Below the pieces are notes generated by a model. That model saw only the letters and a list, made by a program, of their open reading frames with translations, did no database searches and had not been told where the DNA came from. Positions 15,594-18,566 of a DNA stretch of 18,566 nucleotides are shown here, in pieces (position 1 is the first letter of the stretch; the number at the start of each line of letters is the position of its first letter). The stretch comes from Bacteroidales bacterium UBA6346. GTDB lineage: Bacteria > Bacteroidota > Bacteroidia > Bacteroidales > UBA932. The stretch is from assembly GCA_002438905.1 (NCBI GenBank), contig DJSA01000150.1:1-18566 (forward strand), in the 5' to 3' direction. A program made the position numbers and the translations under genes.

Positions 15594-15601
15594 CGAAGAT
15601 A
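15594..15601 (-). promoter_or_regulatory. Candidate -7 element for the susC operon
   Basis: Read on the minus strand, the bases are TATCTTCG followed by CAGG, one mismatch from the Bacteroidetes TAnnTTTG element, 20 bases before the susC ATG. A TTTC-like -33 candidate lies about 20 bases further upstream. The spacing is plausible, but the leader would be short and the -33 box is weak, so the assignment is tentative. A regulated promoter elsewhere in the 81-base gap after the terminator remains possible. Confidence 0.35.
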
Positions 15602-15654
15602 TAAAATATATTTCAAAAATGAAACTATTGTAAAGTATCTTTGTTTCAGGTACT

Positions 15655-15693
15655 AAAAAAGAGCCGGATGACAGATTTTTCATCCGGCTCTTT
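15655..15693 (-). terminator. Strong hairpin terminator of the frdAB operon
   Basis: GAGCCGGATG (15661-15670) pairs with CATCCGGCTC (15681-15690), and three further A-T pairs extend the stem to 13 base pairs with a 10-base loop. Read on the minus strand, the stem is followed by TTTTTT (complement of 15655-15660). It lies 22 bases after the frdB stop codon. The plus-strand side also has a T-containing flank (TTTCATTTTA), so it could act in both directions. Confidence 0.92.
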
Positions 15694-15715
15694 CATTTTA
15701 TAAGCAAGTATAGTC

Positions 15716-16495
15716 TTAATCCTTAAACTTAGCACAGAGGTACTCCCTATTCAGCCTTGCGATGTGGGAGACGGTGATGTGCTTAGGGCACTCCATCTCA
15801 CATGCGCGGGTATTGGTGCAGGAGCCAAAACCGAGTTCGTCCATCTTGGCCACCATCGCCTTAGCACGCTTCGCGGCCTCGACCTTACCCTGAGGGAGAA
15901 GTGCGAGGGAACTGACACGGGCAGCCACGAAAAGCATTGCAGAACCATTTTTGCAGGTTGCCACGCATGCACCGCAGCCAATGCAGGCAGCACCGTCCAT
16001 ACTCTCCTCTGCCTTCTCGCGAGGAATAGGGATGGTATTGGCATCAGGCACACCGCCGGTGCCTACAGAAACATATCCGCCTGCCTGAAGAATCTTGTCA
16101 AATGCCTGACGGTCAACTACAAGATCTTTGATTACAGGGAAACCGTGACTTCTCCAAGGCTCGATGGTGATTGTGTCACCGTCCTTGAACTTACGCATGT
16201 GGAGCTGGCAGGTTGTTACCTCATCGTCAGGTCCATGCGCGCGTCCGTTGATATAGAGTGAGCAGGCTCCGCATATTCCCTCACGGCAGTCGTGGTCGAA
16301 GGAAACCGGACCCGAAGACTTACATCCCTTCTCGACAGCGACTGGATCCATACCCTCCGTGATAAGTTGCTCATTGAGGATGTCAAGCATCTCAAGAAAA
16401 GAGCTGTCAGGCGAAATGCCCTTGACCTGATAGGTCTCGAAATGCCCTTTCTCCTTGGCGTTTTTCTGACGCCATACTTTCAAAGTCAAATCCAT
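15716..16495 (-). CDS. frdB: Fumarate reductase/succinate dehydrogenase iron-sulfur subunit
   Basis: This 259-residue protein carries all three clusters of the family: a [2Fe-2S] site in an N-terminal ferredoxin fold (CREGICGACSLYINGR with a final Cys in EVTTC), a [4Fe-4S] set CIGCGACVATC, and the [3Fe-4S]-type Cys set with CTNTRACEMEC followed by PK. The layout is the Bacteroidota form, in which the second cluster motif is not followed by Pro. The subunit passes electrons between the flavoprotein and the membrane cytochrome b, on the cytoplasmic side of the inner membrane. In anaerobic Bacteroidales it works mainly as a fumarate reductase in succinate formation (family knowledge). It starts 5 bases after the frdA stop and is followed by a hairpin terminator. 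sdhB would be an equally valid name. Confidence 0.96.
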   Translation of the reverse strand: MDLTLKVWRQKNAKEKGHFETYQVKGISPDSSFLEMLDILNEQLITEGMDPVAVEKGCKSSGPVSFDHDCREGICGACSLYINGRAHGPDDEVTTCQLHMRKFKDGDTITIEPWRSHGFPVIKDLVVDRQAFDKILQAGGYVSVGTGGVPDANTIPIPREKAEESMDGAACIGCGACVATCKNGSAMLFVAARVSSLALLPQGKVEAAKRAKAMVAKMDELGFGSCTNTRACEMECPKHITVSHIARLNREYLCAKFKD

Positions 16496-16500
16496 CTCGT

Positions 16501-18447
16501 TTAGTCTTTATAATTTCTCGTCGCTATGTGAATATTCTCATACTTGAGAGGCTCCTTGTGAAGTTCAGGCTCAACTCCGTCACCCTTGTACTCCCAAGCG
16601 GCAACGTACATGTAATGCTCATCGTCACGCTTGGTCTCACCATCTGGGGTCTGCATCTCCTCACGGAAATGACCACCGCAGGACTCGCGTCTGTTAAGGG
16701 CATCTAGAGCCATGAGTTCACCAATCTCAAGGAAGTCGGCAAGACGGAGAGCTTTCTCAAGCTCCTGATTAAAAGTGCCCTGCTCACCTGCGACATAAAC
16801 ATTGCTCCAGAACTCTTTCTTAAGTGCCTGAATCATCTTTATGCCCTCTTTCAGACCGGCCTCGTTACGGGACATACCAACATGCTCCCACATAATGTGC
16901 CCTAACCTCTTGTGAATTGTGTCAACGGATTCCTTACCCTTTATTGAAAGAAGTTTGTCAATCTTGGCACGGACAGCCTTCTCTGCCTCATCAAACTCAG
17001 GAGCTCCGATGTCGGTCTTAGGCTCCTTGAACTTGGAAGCGAGGTAGTCTCCGATGGTGTAAGGAAGGATGAAATATCCGTCAGCAAGGCCCTGCATGAG
17101 AGCAGAGGCGCCCAAGCGGTTTCCTCCATGATCCGAGAAGTTGGCCTCACCTATCGCATAAAGACCAGGAATCGTGGTTTGAAGGTTATAATCAACCCAA
17201 AGACCTCCCATCGTATAATGGATTGCAGGATAAATCATCATCGGCTCCTTGTAAGGATCTGATGCGGTAATCTTTTCATACATCTGGAAAAGGTTACCAT
17301 AACGTGCCTTGATGACATCCTTTCCGAGACGCTCTATGGCTGTCTTGAAATCAAGGAATACTGCAAGGCCTGTCTCGTTTACACCATATCCGGCGTCACA
17401 ACGCTCCTTTGCCGCACGGGAAGCCACATCACGCGGAACAAGGTTTCCGAATGCCGGGTAGCGGCGCTCAAGGTAATAGTCCCTATCCTCTTCAGGAATG
17501 TCAGAAGGTTTTATCTCGTGCTTGCGGAGTTTTGCTACATCCTCAAGTTTCTTCGGTACCCAGATACGTCCATCGTTTCGGAGAGACTCTGACATAAGCG
17601 TCAGCTTTGACTGCTGCTCACCGTGAACAGGAATACAGGTCGGATGAATCTGAGCGAAGCAAGGGTTTGCGAAAAATGCGCCTTTTTTGTAGCACTGCCA
17701 TGCGGCTGAACCATTAGAATTCATGGCGTTGGTGGAGAGAAAGTAGGTGTTTCCATATCCGCCTGAGGCAACCACCACAGCGTGGGCACCGAAACGCTCA
17801 ATCTCACCTGTCACCAGGTTACGGGCTATGATACCCTTGGCTTCACCATTTATAAGAACAATGTCGAGCATCTCGTGGCGCGGGTAAGATTTCACCGTAC
17901 CAGCAGCGATCTGACGATTGAGAGCCGCATATGCACCGAGAAGGAGCTGCTGACCGGTTTGACCGCGGGCGTAGAACGTACGGCTAACCTGAGCCCCACC
18001 GAAAGAACGGTTCGCCAGAAGTCCGCCATATTCCCTCGCGAAAGGAACACCCTGCGCGACGCACTGGTCAATGATGTTGTTGCTGACTTCCGCAAGACGG
18101 TAGACATTTCCCTCACGGCTACGGTAATCACCGCCCTTAATTGTGTCGTAGAACAAACGATACACGGAGTCATTGTCGTTCTGATAGTTTTTTGCAGCGT
18201 TGATACCGCCCTGAGCCGCAATGGAATGCGCACGACGAGGCGAATCGCTGATGCAGAAAACCTTCACATTGTAACCGAGTTCACCGAGGGAAGCGGCTGC
18301 AGACGCTCCACCCAAACCCGTACCGATGACAATGATTTCCATCTTTCTCTTGTTGCCGGGCGACACAACCCGGATCTGAGACTTGTGCTTTGTCCATTTT
18401 TCGGCCAAAGGACCCTCAGGAATCTTTGAAATCAATTCTTTTGCCAT
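16501..18447 (-). CDS. frdA: Fumarate reductase/succinate dehydrogenase flavoprotein subunit
   Basis: This 648-residue subunit interconverts fumarate and succinate. Visible motifs are the FAD-binding GTGLGG (42-47), the covalent-FAD histidine His74 in RRAHSIAAQGGINAA, the substrate region FAQIHPTCIPVHG, the catalytic-arginine region LVPRDVASRAAKERCDAG, and IHYTMGGLWVDY followed by GLYAIGEANFSDHGGNRLGASAL. The N-terminus SKIPEGPLAEKWTKHK is the extension typical of Bacteroides-type FrdA, which supports the order-level assignment. The ATG at 18445-18447 fits that conserved start. frdB follows after 5 bases. The cytochrome b gene that usually lies directly upstream is not visible in the 119 bases remaining, which look non-coding. 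The name sdhA would be equally valid. Confidence 0.97.
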   Translation of the reverse strand: MAKELISKIPEGPLAEKWTKHKSQIRVVSPGNKRKMEIIVIGTGLGGASAAASLGELGYNVKVFCISDSPRRAHSIAAQGGINAAKNYQNDNDSVYRLFYDTIKGGDYRSREGNVYRLAEVSNNIIDQCVAQGVPFAREYGGLLANRSFGGAQVSRTFYARGQTGQQLLLGAYAALNRQIAAGTVKSYPRHEMLDIVLINGEAKGIIARNLVTGEIERFGAHAVVVASGGYGNTYFLSTNAMNSNGSAAWQCYKKGAFFANPCFAQIHPTCIPVHGEQQSKLTLMSESLRNDGRIWVPKKLEDVAKLRKHEIKPSDIPEEDRDYYLERRYPAFGNLVPRDVASRAAKERCDAGYGVNETGLAVFLDFKTAIERLGKDVIKARYGNLFQMYEKITASDPYKEPMMIYPAIHYTMGGLWVDYNLQTTIPGLYAIGEANFSDHGGNRLGASALMQGLADGYFILPYTIGDYLASKFKEPKTDIGAPEFDEAEKAVRAKIDKLLSIKGKESVDTIHKRLGHIMWEHVGMSRNEAGLKEGIKMIQALKKEFWSNVYVAGEQGTFNQELEKALRLADFLEIGELMALDALNRRESCGGHFREEMQTPDGETKRDDEHYMYVAAWEYKGDGVEPELHKEPLKYENIHIATRNYKD

Positions 18448-18541
18448 TATATATAAGGTTTACAGATAAATCTGCTTTTGAATATCTTTTTGGCCTATAT
18501 TTATTTTTCCATCGGTCACATACCCCAATATGCTCACGCTT

Positions 18542-18549
18542 CAAAAATA
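18542..18549 (-). promoter_or_regulatory. Candidate -7 element upstream of frdA
   Basis: On the minus strand the bases read TATTTTTG, an exact match to TAnnTTTG, 94 bases before the frdA ATG. The expected -33 box would fall at or beyond the window edge, so only half of the promoter can be judged. The bases between it and frdA show no convincing coding frame. In an AT-rich gap a chance match is possible. Confidence 0.3.
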
Positions 18550-18566
18550 AATCTATCCTCAAAAAT

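Noticed and set aside
17782..18429. A 215-codon plus-strand open frame opposite frdA
   Set aside because: It lies wholly within the highly conserved flavoprotein gene and has no recognisable domain; it is a by-product of the codon use of frdA.

Overview
The window comes from a Bacteroidales-type Bacteroidota genome. It holds a SusC/SusD outer-membrane pair, a run of lipoproteins with LxxC-type lipoboxes, BACON and PKD-like domains, and a fumarate reductase/succinate dehydrogenase of the Bacteroides type. Shine-Dalgarno sequences are not evident, and the candidate promoters resemble the Bacteroidetes TAnnTTTG element. I cannot name the genus.

Layout. (1) Bases 1-174, plus strand: the 3' end of ychF, which is GC-rich. 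(2) Bases 193-1366, minus strand: an AT-rich islet with a broken lipoprotein gene (one reading frame interrupted by TAA and TGA) and, 4 bases downstream, a small two-helix membrane protein. The pair resembles a bacteriocin-like effector with an immunity-like partner, but this is inference. (3) Bases 1423-1457: a hairpin terminator that closes a long minus-strand operon. (4) Bases 1474-15573, minus strand, in transcription order: SusC/RagA-like transporter, SusD/RagB-like lipoprotein, DUF4843 lipoprotein, PKD-like lipoprotein, an active-site-intact met-zincin metalloprotease, a paralogue that has lost the whole zinc site, and a BACON lipoprotein. Spacing is tight (a 4-base overlap up to a few tens of bases). 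(5) Bases 15655-15693: a strong hairpin that ends the frd operon just before the susC promoter region. (6) Bases 15716-18447, minus strand: frdB and frdA.

The large operon reads as a protein- or peptide-foraging locus. Surface lipoproteins and a secreted protease would capture and cut a protein substrate, and the SusCD pair would carry peptides across the outer membrane, by analogy with RagAB. The transporter pair is interrupted in this copy. susC is out of frame by one base at a run of nine G (7 or 10 would restore it), and susD has an in-frame TGA where the family has an arginine, in the sequence HFDLM-stop-MFGL. The five downstream genes are intact. The interruptions could be phase variation (susC), real decay, or sequence error. 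The neighbouring true stop codons are also TGA, so a reassigned code is unlikely.

The points I find most worth pursuing are the poly-G tract in susC, the retained protease/pseudoprotease pair with its 4-base overlap, and the AT-rich islet, where a carboxypeptidase-regulatory-like domain lies between a lipoprotein head and a glycine/alanine-rich hydrophobic tail.
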